A DNA stretch of 58,546 bases from Streptococcus cristatus (GCF_003943505.1 NZ_RJPS01000004.1:72066-130611), one strand, 5' to 3'. Positions 48,543 to 57,383 are shown, counted from the first letter of the stretch. Notes: a model not told the origin generated them from the letters alone. Numbers and translations are program-made.

Positions 48543-49223
48543 TTATAATTCATTTTCTTTCGTAATATAGCGGCTTATGGCAATCTCTAGATTTCCATTG
48601 CGCGTGCGCAAGGCATCGATGAGCTCTTTTTCGGTCATTCGACCATTCAGCTGAATGATGTATTTAATCTTGAACAAACTTCCCATATCAGAGGTTTTGA
48701 CATTGGCCAGTTCAACATGATTGACAGCTTTGTTGAAAATATCATCAAAAATGCTTTCATAGTCCAAACTTTCTGGTATAACGATAGTCAGCTGGCGCAT
48801 GGAATGCTTCATCTGCCCAAAATTAACCACCTCAAGCAGCAGCATGACGAGCGACATGATGAGGGTAAAGACGGTCGCAAAGACCAGATAGCCCATTCCG
48901 ATAGCAATCCCGATTGTCATGACCAGGAAAATGGACACCAGCTCCTTGGCTCCTCCCGGTGCGGAACGGAAACGAATCAAACTGAAGGCCCCCATGACAG
49001 CAACCCCTGCTCCCAAACTTCCATTGACCAAGAAGATAACAATTGCAATCAAGGTCGGCAAAAGCGCCAAACTCATCACAAAGGATTTGCTGTAAACCGT
49101 CTTAAACTGGTAAACCTTGGCAACGACCAAACCCAAAAGCAAGGACACTCCGATTGCCAGCATCATCATAGTCGGATCTACGGCCGTATCGGTAAAAATA
49201 TCATAAAATAAGTGACTAAGCAT
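48543..49223 (-). CDS. DUF4956 membrane protein
   Basis: 226 residues with four N-terminal transmembrane helices ('MMLAIGVSLLLGLVVAKVYQ' onwards, up to about 140). They contain 'GAGVAVMGAFSLIRFRSAPG' with the conserved R-x-R-x-x-P-G. A cytosolic ferredoxin-like domain follows (about 145-226). The gene follows a VTC-domain gene with an eight-base overlap, a pairing found widely in bacteria. Possibly the membrane partner or exporter for the VTC product; this is inference from gene order. Confidence 0.85.
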   Translation of the reverse strand: MLSHLFYDIFTDTAVDPTMMMLAIGVSLLLGLVVAKVYQFKTVYSKSFVMSLALLPTLIAIVIFLVNGSLGAGVAVMGAFSLIRFRSAPGGAKELVSIFLVMTIGIAIGMGYLVFATVFTLIMSLVMLLLEVVNFGQMKHSMRQLTIVIPESLDYESIFDDIFNKAVNHVELANVKTSDMGSLFKIKYIIQLNGRMTEKELIDALRTRNGNLEIAISRYITKENEL

Positions 49224-49941
49224 GATTTACAACTCCTTTATAGTCTGTCGTTTTCTTGTAAGCAACCCCGTATTTGGAAAAGGAGCTTGGGAAGACCTGA
49301 TGGCGATCCAAAATCTCACTCAGCCAGAGCGGATAGGCTCCTGGCACCTTGACTTCCATAATCACATGATGATCTGTTAGAAGATTTTCCCCATAATGGC
49401 CATGCAAGAGGCTCAAATCATAGTTGCGGTAGGTCAAATCGTGGTCAATGGTAATCCGAACATTGGGATCCTCAATCCCCTTCATAGAATAACGATTGTA
49501 GTAGATATACATCATGGGCTGCAGACCACCATAGCGCTGACTCAGCCAGTCGATTTCCTCACGAATCTGACAATCTTCAATCTTACTGTGATCGCCCTCC
49601 AAGTAAGCCTCTGCAGCGACTAGATCTGTCGAAATGCGGCGTTTGTAGACAATCTTGCGCACTTTTTTCTTGATTTCCAAAAAGACTTGACTGTCTTCTT
49701 TCGGATGTTCATCGTAAGTCCGCACGCGCAATTTTTCTTTAAAATACGGCTTTTCCAAGGACTCACGAATCATTTGATAGGTCGGGGTGTCGTAGTAAAG
49801 ATTATTAATGGTCGAATAAGCATGCTCATCCTCCACCAGATGGCCTTCAAATTCGGTCAATAAATCAGCCAAAGTTTCTTTGGAAATAATATATTTGGTT
49901 TCAAATCGTTGAAATTTGTCTTTAAATGTTTTTTTAGCCAT
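49216..49941 (-). CDS. VTC domain polyphosphate polymerase-like protein
   Basis: A 241-residue protein with the VTC tunnel fold motifs: 'FQRFETKYIISKETLADLL' (E-x-K-Y), 'KLRVRTYDE', 'VFLEIKKKVRKIVYKRRIST' and 'HHVIMEVKVPGAYPLWLSEI'. These basic and acidic residues line the nucleotide and polyphosphate channel in the yeast enzyme. The bacterial proteins of this operon type are not well characterised. First gene of a three-gene operon with the DUF4956 protein and the surface beta-helix lipoprotein, suggesting work on a phosphate or sugar polymer at the envelope. Confidence 0.85.
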   Translation of the reverse strand: MAKKTFKDKFQRFETKYIISKETLADLLTEFEGHLVEDEHAYSTINNLYYDTPTYQMIRESLEKPYFKEKLRVRTYDEHPKEDSQVFLEIKKKVRKIVYKRRISTDLVAAEAYLEGDHSKIEDCQIREEIDWLSQRYGGLQPMMYIYYNRYSMKGIEDPNVRITIDHDLTYRNYDLSLLHGHYGENLLTDHHVIMEVKVPGAYPLWLSEILDRHQVFPSSFSKYGVAYKKTTDYKGVVNHA

Positions 49942-50101
49942 GGGTTTTTCCTCTTTCTTGTAACTAGAGCCATTTTACGGATGAAAACTTAAAGCAAGGC
50001 TAAAGAAAACTTAAAGAAAACAAAACATTATTATTTTCATATCAAATAAAATAGACTTGTGGAGAACATCTATACAATAACATTCTCTGCTGTTTAACGA
50101 C

Positions 50102-50117
50102 TGTTTCACGTGAAACA
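50102..50117. promoter_or_regulatory. parS centromere site
   Basis: TGTTTCACGTGAAACA, a perfect 16-bp palindrome identical to the Firmicutes parS consensus bound by ParB/Spo0J. It lies in the non-coding gap between the VTC gene and the Pip gene. In streptococci such sites cluster near the replication origin and help load SMC, which indicates an origin-proximal location for this window. Confidence 0.92.
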
Positions 50118-50121
50118 AAAA

Positions 50122-50149
50122 AACTTGGTTCTGTTCACAAAACCAAGTT
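50122..50149 (-). terminator. Terminator of the Pip/YhgE gene
   Basis: AACTTGGTT / AACCAAGTT hairpin. On the minus strand it is followed by seven T residues. It lies 40 bases past the stop at 50190 and directly beside the parS site. Confidence 0.85.
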
Positions 50150-50189
50150 ATTCCTTTCGAAGAGAAAATAGTCTGCCCTCTTCTCTATC

Positions 50190-52589
50190 TTAAATGATTT
50201 TCTTCTTATCAGGACGATAGGTCATTGTGCCTAAGACCATGAAAAGCAGTAAAGTCGCGGTCAAGAAAGCTAGTTGGCCACCGATTTGACCATTCATCGA
50301 GATCGTTTCCCGCAGTCCTGACACCGCATAGCTCATCGGTAAGATTGGATTGAGCTTTTGGAAGATTTCTGCCGTTAGGGGCAGCGGATAAGTACCAGCG
50401 CTGGAAGCCAGTTGCAGGAGTAAGAGGATTAAGGAGATAAAGGCCCCGACCTTACTATCCCAAGTGACTAGAGCCGTCACAACTGCCATAAAGGCCATGC
50501 TGGCTAAAACAGTCAAGGCCAGCGTCATCCATTCATAGTTGGCCTCAAGACCAATCAAATGAACCGCTCCGTAAACCAAGATGCCAGCCAAAACAGAAAT
50601 CAAACCATTGACCTCCAGACGAGCCTTGAGCCAAGCTTTGCGAGAAGCTGGAACTTGACCAGAAGGGAGCGTGCCGAAAATAACATTGGTCGAAATCGCT
50701 GCTACAAAAAGAGCAACAGAAATCATGTAGGGGGCCATACCAACACCATTTTTACCAACCTGATCTTTATCTGTCTTTTTCAGCTCGACAGGGCCAGCCA
50801 AGGCAGCCGCATTGTCCTCTGTCACTGAAAGCTCGGATAATTGACCCTTGGCACCCGTCAACCCTGTATTTAGAGTCTGAGCACCGATTGATAAATCTCC
50901 CAGCCCACTAGTTAAAGTGAGACTACCAGTCGCTAACTGCTGAGAACCATCCGTCATTTGAGTGGCACCCGTAGATAATGTTTGCATACCTGTGACCAAA
51001 GTAGATGATTTATCATGTAATTGAGAGAGGCCTGAGCTGATTTGACCGATTCCTGAAGTCACTTGGTCATTATGGCTCGCTAGATTGGCCGCTCCTTGAG
51101 AAAGCTGATCGACACCTGTAGTATAAGCGGCTACTCCCTGAGCTACTTGAGAAAGGCCACCTGTATAAGCCGTAATACCTTGAGAAAGGGTCGCTGAACC
51201 AGTGCTGGCAGAGGATAGAGCTTCATTTACCTGACCCAAGCCACCATAAAGACCACTAATCATAGCTGAAGCACCTGGCAGGACTTGGTTGGCTGCTGCC
51301 GACAGCTGACTTGCCTGACTGCTGGCTGTTTGCATACCTTGCAGATTCGTTTGGATAGCTTGGACTTCCTGTACAATAGCTGCTGCTGCACTACTGCTAG
51401 AATCAGTACCGCCTGCTAGAGCTGCTTTTAGTTCTTCTTGCTCATCGGTAGAAAGTTTTTGGTAAGCAGCTGTTCTTTCCAAAGCCGCTACGGCTGCCGC
51501 CCGATCACTTTGTGCACTACTTGCCAAAGACTGGGCATTGGTCGCAATCGTCGTGAGAGAAGCCGCAATTGTTTCCGTTGGCAAACTCGTTCCTGATGTG
51601 GCATTCTGAATAGCTGTATTTAGCTGATCTAGACCTGCCGTCAACTGAGCAACCTTTTCTTGATTAGCAGTAACACTACTATTAACAGATGATTGCAGTT
51701 CTGCCAAACCACTATTTAGTCGCTCCACACCAGCAACTAATTCCTGTGAATTGCCCGTCAGTTGGTTGGTTCCATTCAGTAATGTTTCTGACTGAGCGGT
51801 TAATTGACTGGCACCAGCTGAAAGCTGCCCAACTCCATCTGTATATTCCGTCATCTTGCTAGTAAAAGTTGGCAAGCCAGCATTGATCTGAGCCACTCCA
51901 TTTGTATATGCTACCAGACCAGTTGACAGCGCTGTGGCTCCATCTGAGAAAGTGAGGCTGGACTGGGCTAGGCTTTCCAAGTTAGTAGACAGCTTTTGGC
52001 TACCATTTGCCAATTCCTGACTGCCTTCGGCCAATTTAGCAGTCCCATCTGCGGCTGTTCCAAGTCCACCTTTTAGCTTATCCATACTCGCAAAAAGGCT
52101 TGTCACATAGCTGTTCGTAATCTTCTGACTGACAGACTGCTTCATCGAAGTCATGGCAGAATCGCTCATTTTACTAGCGATAAAACTATGCCCACTGGAT
52201 GTTTGATAGTGAATCGTGACTTGCTTGGGCTGATTGCTCAAGATACTAGCCGCATTGGCTGATAGATCCTTGGGAAGAGTCACCACCATGTAATAGTCGC
52301 CCTTTTCCAGTCCCTTCTCTGCCTGACTCTCATCCACAAAATGAAAATCCAGCGCTGCATTTTTCTTCATATCTTGGACCATATCTGACCCAATAGACAG
52401 GTCTTGTCCATACAGGCTCGCCTTCTGGTCCTGATTGACCACCGCTACTGGCAAATCAGAAAGTTTGCCATAGGGATCCCACATGGAACTCAAAAAAATC
52501 ACATTATACAAGGCTGGAATCAAGGCAACCCCCAGCATGACCACAATAATCTTCGGTTTTTTGAAGATCGCTTTCCATTCTTTGAACAT
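50190..52589 (-). CDS. YhgE/Pip family membrane protein (phage-infection-protein type)
   Basis: A 799-residue protein. An N-terminal helix (about 13-32) is followed by a large extracellular domain ('SDLPVAVVNQDQKASLYGQD'). From about 170 to 590 come many short repeats of the form L-x-x-G-x-x-x-L (for example 'GTAKLAEGSQELANGSQKLS'), predicted to form long coiled helices. Five to six C-terminal helices of the ABC-2 type follow. Homologues include Pip, the phage receptor of lactococci, and EsaA of type VII systems. Size and the divergent TetR gene point to a stand-alone exporter or surface stress protein; no type VII core gene is nearby. Confidence 0.88.
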   Translation of the reverse strand: MFKEWKAIFKKPKIIVVMLGVALIPALYNVIFLSSMWDPYGKLSDLPVAVVNQDQKASLYGQDLSIGSDMVQDMKKNAALDFHFVDESQAEKGLEKGDYYMVVTLPKDLSANAASILSNQPKQVTIHYQTSSGHSFIASKMSDSAMTSMKQSVSQKITNSYVTSLFASMDKLKGGLGTAADGTAKLAEGSQELANGSQKLSTNLESLAQSSLTFSDGATALSTGLVAYTNGVAQINAGLPTFTSKMTEYTDGVGQLSAGASQLTAQSETLLNGTNQLTGNSQELVAGVERLNSGLAELQSSVNSSVTANQEKVAQLTAGLDQLNTAIQNATSGTSLPTETIAASLTTIATNAQSLASSAQSDRAAAVAALERTAAYQKLSTDEQEELKAALAGGTDSSSSAAAAIVQEVQAIQTNLQGMQTASSQASQLSAAANQVLPGASAMISGLYGGLGQVNEALSSASTGSATLSQGITAYTGGLSQVAQGVAAYTTGVDQLSQGAANLASHNDQVTSGIGQISSGLSQLHDKSSTLVTGMQTLSTGATQMTDGSQQLATGSLTLTSGLGDLSIGAQTLNTGLTGAKGQLSELSVTEDNAAALAGPVELKKTDKDQVGKNGVGMAPYMISVALFVAAISTNVIFGTLPSGQVPASRKAWLKARLEVNGLISVLAGILVYGAVHLIGLEANYEWMTLALTVLASMAFMAVVTALVTWDSKVGAFISLILLLLQLASSAGTYPLPLTAEIFQKLNPILPMSYAVSGLRETISMNGQIGGQLAFLTATLLLFMVLGTMTYRPDKKKII

Positions 52590-52604
52590 CTCTTCTCCTT
52601 TTTA

Positions 52605-52696
52605 TACACGTTGTCTAAAAATTTGATATAATAGATTATACACAATAAAAAAATTAAGGCAAGCAGAAAATTCTATTTTTTGTACACCTTGTCTAA
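52605..52696. promoter_or_regulatory. Repeated TetR-type operators between pip and its regulator
   Basis: TACACGTTGTCTAA (52605-52618) and TACACCTTGTCTAA (52683-52696) are direct repeats 78 bases apart. The first overlaps the region just upstream of the Pip start and the second the region before the TetR gene. Related TTATACACAA and TTGTACAA stretches lie at about 52636 and 52699. They are likely sites for the divergent TetR regulator. Confidence 0.65.
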
Positions 52697-52730
52697 TTTT
52701 GTACAATTCAATCATAAAGGAAGGATTAAA

Positions 52731-53261
52731 ATGACAGAAAGTAATAAACGTAAAAAAACCAAGGCCATCATTGAGAAAGCTATGGTTGACTTATTGCATC
52801 AGGAGTCTTTTGACCACATTACAACAGTCGAATTGGCGCGAGCTGCCGGTATCAGTCGCAGTAGCTTTTATACCCACTACAAGGATAAATATGATATGAT
52901 TGAGCGCTATCAGCAAGGGCTCTTTCATCAACTAGAATACATCTTTGAGCACAATCGTGAAGATGTTGCAGTCGCTATCACAGAGGTCTTTCAGTTCTTG
53001 ACCCAAGAGCCTCTTCTGGCTGCCCTCTTGACGGAAAACGGTACTAGAGAAATCCAAAATTTCCTGCGCCATAAGCTCCAATCCTTACTTTCCCAAATCC
53101 TACAAGAACGGTTTCGACACAAAGCTTTCAATCAAATCGAAAAGGAATACGGCATCGTCTACCTCGTTAATGCTTTCTTTGGCGTCTACCAGATGTGGAT
53201 CGCCCGAGGCAGTAAGGAAAGCCCTGAACAAATGGCTAATCTTCTTTTAAAGATGCTATAA
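52731..53261 (+). CDS. TetR-family regulator of the Pip gene
   Basis: 176 residues from the ATG at 52731 (AAAGGAAGG before it; the frame reaches 52680). The DNA-binding domain is 'TKAIIEKAMVDLLHQESFDH', 'ITTVELARAAGISRSSFYTH'; the C-terminus is of the short TetR_C type. It is divergent from the large membrane-protein gene and is presumably its repressor. Confidence 0.85.
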   Translation: MTESNKRKKTKAIIEKAMVDLLHQESFDHITTVELARAAGISRSSFYTHYKDKYDMIERYQQGLFHQLEYIFEHNREDVAVAITEVFQFLTQEPLLAALLTENGTREIQNFLRHKLQSLLSQILQERFRHKAFNQIEKEYGIVYLVNAFFGVYQMWIARGSKESPEQMANLLLKML

Positions 53262-53279
53262 AACTCAACAACTAATAAA

Positions 53280-53346
53280 GACTGGGAAATTTTGTCCCAG
53301 TCTCTTTTTGTTAATCGAATAAAAAAGAAGCCGAAAACGGCTTCTG
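53280..53346. terminator. Pair of terminators between TetR gene and rpsD
   Basis: GACTGGGA / TCCCAGTC with a T tail (53280-53310) serves the plus strand. AGAAGCCG / CGGCTTCT with an AAAA loop (53327-53346) and a T-rich minus-strand tail serves rpsD. Confidence 0.85.
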
Positions 53347-53365
53347 AATAAATTTCCAATAGAAA

Positions 53366-53977
53366 TTAAAGCATTTTGTTGTAGAATTCAACGACAAGTG
53401 CTTCGTTGATTTCTGGGTTGATTTCATCGCGTTCTGGCAAGCGAGTCAATGAACCTTCCAATTTTTCAGCGTCGAATGATACGAATGCTGGACGTCCAAG
53501 AGTAGCTTCTACTGCTTCAAGGATTGCTGGAACTTTCAATGATTTTTCACGAACTGAGATCACTTGACCTGGAGTTACGCGGTATGATGGGATATCAACG
53601 CGTTTTCCGTCAACAAGGATGTGACCGTGGTTTACGAATTGACGAGCTTGACGACGAGTAGTCGCAAGACCAAGACGGTAAACTACGTTATCCAAACGAC
53701 GTTCCAAAAGAAGCATGAAGTTGAAACCAAGGATTCCGCCTTTGATTTTTGTAGCTTGTACGAACAAGTTACGGAATTGTTTTTCACCTACACCGTAAGT
53801 GAAACGAAGTTTTTGTTTTTCAGCCAATTGCAAACCGTATTCTGACAATTTAGAACGGTTGTTTGGTCCGTGTTGTCCTGGTACGTAGTTACGACGTGCC
53901 AATTCTTTACCTGTACCTGTAAGTGAAAGGCCAAGGCGACGAGCTTGTTTCCAAGATGGTCCTGTATAACGTGACAT
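53366..53977 (-). CDS. rpsD: 30S ribosomal protein S4
   Basis: A 203-residue primary 16S rRNA-binding protein. '[20 protein letters not shown]' begins the N-terminal domain; no zinc cysteines are present (the streptococcal form). The S4 RNA-binding motif is '[20 protein letters not shown]', '[20 protein letters not shown]'. Codon use is strongly biased as in highly expressed genes. S4 usually regulates its own synthesis; a candidate leader lies upstream. Confidence 0.97.
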   Translation of the reverse strand: MSRYTGPSWKQARRLGLSLTGTGKELARRNYVPGQHGPNNRSKLSEYGLQLAEKQKLRFTYGVGEKQFRNLFVQATKIKGGILGFNFMLLLERRLDNVVYRLGLATTRRQARQFVNHGHILVDGKRVDIPSYRVTPGQVISVREKSLKVPAILEAVEATLGRPAFVSFDAEKLEGSLTRLPERDEINPEINEALVVEFYNKML

Positions 53978-53984
53978 ATGTATG

Positions 53985-54140
53985 TCCTCCTGATATAAAT
54001 AATATTTCGGTGGAAATAGTCACTTAGAAAGCCCTGATTCGTGCAGATGCCCTTCGCCTAAACAGCCAAGGTTACTTTGTTATAAGACACCTGTTGACGA
54101 GCTTCATGCTTTCCTGCTGCTATTTCACACAAAGGCTATT
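53985..54140 (-). ncRNA. Candidate rpsD autoregulatory leader
   Basis: The 5' untranslated region of rpsD (minus strand) is unusually GC-rich compared with other intergenic regions. A long-range GAAATAG / CTATTTC pair (54120-54126 and 54013-54019) could close a multi-stem structure just before the ribosome binding site (AGGAGGACA). S4 leader RNAs exist upstream of rpsD in Firmicutes. I infer the same here without a covariance search. Confidence 0.45.
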
Positions 54141-54181
54141 GTACCATGAATAAAGTCAAAAGTAAAGGGGAATAAACAAAA

Positions 54182-54356
54182 AGAGTCTGGGACAAAAGTC
54201 CTAGCCTCTCAATTGTCTTTGGATTGTCGAGCAAGACGCAGTGGTTGAGTGGGCTCTATTACGCTGATTTCATCAGCTTTTACAGCCCTACTCAACTATG
54301 CGGAGGTGGGACGACGAAATCGAATTCTAACGAATTACCGATTTCTGTCCCACTCT
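54182..54356. repeat. Intergenic multi-hairpin repeat element
   Basis: About 175 bases bordered by imperfect inverted arms (AGAGTCTGGGACA and TGTCCCACTCT). Nested stems inside include GTTGAGT(A)GGGCT / AGCCCTACTCAAC, GCTGA / TCAGC and GAAATCG / CGATTTC. It looks like a dispersed small non-coding repeat of streptococcal genomes. No ORF. Only one full copy is in this window; a similar GTCTG(G)GACA motif occurs in terminators at 8445 and 53281. Confidence 0.6.
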
Positions 54357-54385
54357 CTAAAGTCATTTTTAGAAAACAAGGCAAC

Positions 54386-55108
54386 TTATAGCCCCAAAAG
54401 CTTCAAAATCTCCTGCTTGTATCGCAGCTTTTGTAGTTCCTTATCCTCACTGTCTGACCAAGTCAGCTGGAGATTAGCTATGATTTGTCCAGGCCGATTT
54501 TTCAGGATATAGATACGGTCGCTGAGAGCCAGAGCTTCCTCGATGCTATGAGTAATGAGAAGAGTCGTCAGACCCAGCCTATGATGAATGTCCAGATACC
54601 ACGCGTGCAGATCCATCTTGGTCAGCTCATCCAAGGCACTAAAGGCCTCGTCCAGAAGAAATAGCTTGTGCCCGAACATATAGGTCCTTAGCAGGGCCAC
54701 GCGCTGCCGCATTCCCCCGCTCAGCTCATGTGGATACTTGTCTGCCACATCAAAGAGCCCGAACTCCTTCAAAATCTGGGTCGCCTGCTCCGTCGCTGCC
54801 TTTTTGGATACTTTTCGGATGAGGAGGGGCAAGATGACGTTGCCCAGCACTGTCTTGTGCCCCAGCAGCAAGTCCTTCTGCAGCATATAGCTCACCCGCC
54901 CCTTAGGATTTTCCTGCCCGTCTAGGACAATCCTGCCCGACTGGACCTCCAAAATCCCAGCAATCAGATTAAAGAGGGTCGTTTTCCCGACTCCACTAGG
55001 ACCCAAAATCGCTACGATCTGGCCAGATTCTACCTCTAGGCTGATATCTTTCAAAATCTGCTGCTCATCATAAGCATAGCTTACATTTTCAAGTTTAATT
55101 TCTGTCAT
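54386..55108 (-). CDS. thiZ: ABC transporter ATPase for thiamine precursor (ThiZ-like)
   Basis: A 240-residue ATP-binding subunit. Walker A is 'LGPSGVGKTTLFNLIAGILE' (about 36-55), the signature 'LSGGMRQRVALLRTY' (about 134-148), Walker B 'LFLLDEAFSALDE', and the His switch 'LLITHSIEEAL'. It drives uptake of a pyrimidine thiamine precursor with the two genes upstream. The start codon overlaps the stop of the binding-protein gene by one base. Last gene of the riboswitch-controlled operon. Gene name by operon logic. Confidence 0.8.
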   Translation of the reverse strand: MTEIKLENVSYAYDEQQILKDISLEVESGQIVAILGPSGVGKTTLFNLIAGILEVQSGRIVLDGQENPKGRVSYMLQKDLLLGHKTVLGNVILPLLIRKVSKKAATEQATQILKEFGLFDVADKYPHELSGGMRQRVALLRTYMFGHKLFLLDEAFSALDELTKMDLHAWYLDIHHRLGLTTLLITHSIEEALALSDRIYILKNRPGQIIANLQLTWSDSEDKELQKLRYKQEILKLLGL

Positions 55109-56106
55109 TATTTTATATAATCGTTGCTGAATCCCTTGTCAGTCAAATCATTGTTCACGATGCCATTGTTCTTGGCCCATTTGTAAAAGGCATTCCAACG
55201 GCTAGCCTCAAACTGACCCCACTTGTCCTTATCCGATGCATATTGCTCAGACAGATATTTTTGGGAAGCCAAGACAAAGTCACGCTTGCTTTTCAGCTCT
55301 GGCGCATGCTTGATTAAAATATCCGCTGCTTCTTCAGGGTGCTCCATGGCATATTGATAACCCTTCTTGATGGCCTGCAGGACCTTTTTCGCCTCGTCTG
55401 GATTCTTCTCCAGATAGTCATTATTGGCAATGATGACTGGAGAATAATAGTCAAACTCCTTTACATAGTCCTTCATGTAAAAGAAATTAGTATCCATGTC
55501 CTGAGTCTGAGCCATGATGCCGTCCCAGCCATGATAAATCCAGGCCGCATCAAACAAGCCATTTTCAATCGGCGTAATAGAGTTGGAATCGTTGTTGGGA
55601 ACTTTTTCTACCGCATCAAACTGACCGCCTTGGCTTTCGACCAAAGTTTTGAGCATGCCTAGCTCCACTGGATCATTCCAAGTACCGTATTTCTTGCCAG
55701 CCAGATCCTTAGGGCTTGTAATCCCAGCAGATTTTTTGGAAATAATGCCCGAAGTATTATGCTCTACAATAGCCGCGACAGCTGTGATTTCTGCGCCCTT
55801 ATCCAGTTTTTTAGCCATAGAGTCCTGGAAGTAAATACCAAAAGGTGCCTTGCCGTTGATAATCAAATCCGAACTGCTATCTTCAGGCGGCAACTTGATA
55901 TCCACATCCATACCTGCTTCCTTGAAGTAGCCCTTTTCCTGAGCCACATAAAGGCCGGTATGGTTGGTGTTTGGTGACCAATCTAGGATAAAATCAATCT
56001 TTTTGTCCTTACTAGCAGACTCTGAGCCTGACTTGCTGCAAGCCGCTAGGCCAAAGATAGAAACGGCAGCCAAGCCTGCCAGCAATATTTTATAAGTTTT
56101 TTTCAT
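55108..56106 (-). CDS. thiY: Thiamine-precursor binding lipoprotein (ThiY-like)
   Basis: A 332-residue solute-binding lipoprotein. The lipobox is 'FGLAACSKSG' (Cys about 23). The mature domain is of the NMT1/THI5 type, with 'FILDWSPNTNHTGLYVAQEK' (about 40-60) as the typical ligand-pocket segment, and 'GIYFQDSMAKKL'. ThiY proteins bind formyl-aminopyrimidine, a breakdown product of thiamine salvaged from the environment. The TPP riboswitch upstream supports the assignment. Confidence 0.88.
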   Translation of the reverse strand: MKKTYKILLAGLAAVSIFGLAACSKSGSESASKDKKIDFILDWSPNTNHTGLYVAQEKGYFKEAGMDVDIKLPPEDSSSDLIINGKAPFGIYFQDSMAKKLDKGAEITAVAAIVEHNTSGIISKKSAGITSPKDLAGKKYGTWNDPVELGMLKTLVESQGGQFDAVEKVPNNDSNSITPIENGLFDAAWIYHGWDGIMAQTQDMDTNFFYMKDYVKEFDYYSPVIIANNDYLEKNPDEAKKVLQAIKKGYQYAMEHPEEAADILIKHAPELKSKRDFVLASQKYLSEQYASDKDKWGQFEASRWNAFYKWAKNNGIVNNDLTDKGFSNDYIK

Positions 56107-56148
56107 TATAATCCTCTTTTCTTTTTTGGAAATAGCAGAGCTGAGCTC

Positions 56149-56901
56149 CTATTTCCATTTAATAACATATTTTTCACTGACAGCCACCAGCTTCATCCCC
56201 AGAAGACTGATAACCGAAACCAATATGATAATGGCAAACATGGTATCGTACTGGAAAAGTTTCTTGGACTGAATCATATAAACACCCAAGCCTTCAAAAC
56301 CGCCCAACCATTCGGAAACCACAGTCGTGATAAAGGCATAGGAAACACTAACACGCAAGCCCGCATAGAAATAGGGCAGACTAGCTGGAATCTTAAAATG
56401 CCAGAGAATCTGCCAGCGATTGGCCTGCATAAGCTCAAATAGCGTCAGAGTATCCCGATCACAATGCCGAAAACCATCCAGAATACTGACGATAATCGGA
56501 AAAGTCGTCGTCAGAGTAATGAGCACAATCTTAGGCAAAATCCCATACCCCAGCCAGAGAACCAGAATTGGCGCCAAAGCAATGGTCGGAATCGTCTGCA
56601 CCACGACCATCATGGGATAGATCAGATCATTGAGCCAGCTCATGCTGTCCATGAGCACAGCTAGTATACAGGCCAAGATGACACCCAAGACTAAACCCAG
56701 CAAGGCTACTTTTAAGGTGGCCCAGCTATGACTTGCTAGAAAGCCCGCATCTCTGATAAAGGCCTGACCGATCTCCAGAGGCGTCGGCAGGATAAACTTG
56801 GGCAAGAGCTTGAGCCAGCCCATGACCTGCCAGATGACAAGAATTACCAGCATACCCAAAAGGCTAATCTGCTGCCGCAGGATATTTTTCAAGTTTTTCA
56901 T
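56149..56901 (-). CDS. thiX: ABC transporter permease for thiamine precursor (ThiX-like)
   Basis: A 250-residue inner-membrane permease from the ATG at 56901 (a TTG precedes it). It has about six helices and the EAA-type loop 'ILDGFRHCDRDTLTLFELMQ' with 'FKIPASLPYFYAGLRVSVSY'. It overlaps the small thiamine-binding gene by 38 bases, so translation is coupled. Works with the ThiY and ThiZ proteins encoded downstream. Confidence 0.88.
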   Translation of the reverse strand: MKNLKNILRQQISLLGMLVILVIWQVMGWLKLLPKFILPTPLEIGQAFIRDAGFLASHSWATLKVALLGLVLGVILACILAVLMDSMSWLNDLIYPMMVVVQTIPTIALAPILVLWLGYGILPKIVLITLTTTFPIIVSILDGFRHCDRDTLTLFELMQANRWQILWHFKIPASLPYFYAGLRVSVSYAFITTVVSEWLGGFEGLGVYMIQSKKLFQYDTMFAIIILVSVISLLGMKLVAVSEKYVIKWK

Positions 56902-57154
56902 CAATACTTAAAATCTTTCCATAGTTTATTTTCACATTCGCAAAAACATTGTCTGCCTGAGTGCCTGCAAGTTCAATCGCCTGCTGCAGAATAGGAAATA
57001 AAGTCTCCCATTCCCCTTCTAAAACGGTCTCAAAAGGCGTCACGACCATCCTCACTGGCTGTTTTTGCAAAAACTCAATCACTTCCTCTATGACTGCCAA
57101 ACGATTCACATCATGTGACAAAGGAAGAATTTGTAAAGCGATACTGGCTTTCAT
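56864..57154 (-). CDS. Thiamine-binding protein (MTH1187/YkoF-like)
   Basis: A 96-residue ferredoxin-like protein of the thiamine-binding MTH1187/YkoF group: 'MKASIALQILPLSHDVNRLA', 'VVTPFETVLEGEWETLFPIL', 'QADNVFANVKINYGKILSID'. It is the first gene behind the TPP riboswitch and is probably a cytosolic thiamine or hydroxymethylpyrimidine binder supporting the transporter. Strong AAGGAGG site. Confidence 0.85.
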   Translation of the reverse strand: MKASIALQILPLSHDVNRLAVIEEVIEFLQKQPVRMVVTPFETVLEGEWETLFPILQQAIELAGTQADNVFANVKINYGKILSIDEKLEKYPAAAD

Positions 57155-57286
57155 CTCTTCACCTCCTTACTTTCATGCTTCATCTGAGAATAATGTATGC
57201 AGATAGGATTAAAATTCACAAGAAAATAACTTGGTTTTTAAACAAAAAGACAGCGAGCTCCCTTTATAAACACCTTGCTTTCCATA

Positions 57287-57318
57287 CAAAAACACCTTCT
57301 CCAATATGGAAAAGGTGT
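57287..57318 (-). terminator. Riboswitch-controlled terminator
   Basis: On the minus strand AACACCTTTTCC pairs with the GGAGAAGGTGTT arm and is followed by a T run. It lies between the TPP aptamer and the first gene of the operon, as expected for transcription attenuation. Confidence 0.8.
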
Positions 57319-57383
57319 TGCACGCATTAGTAAACTAAAGATTGGTGAATAATCCCCATTTTAGCAAAACCACAAGGTCTTTA

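Noticed and set aside
50190..52589. EsaA, a type VII secretion component
   Set aside because: The length and the TetR context fit a stand-alone Pip/YhgE protein; no esx, essC or LXG genes are in the window.
57115..57330. ORF between the thiamine-binding gene and the riboswitch
   Set aside because: It overlaps the attenuator terminator and the coding strand of the operon leader; no support as a gene.
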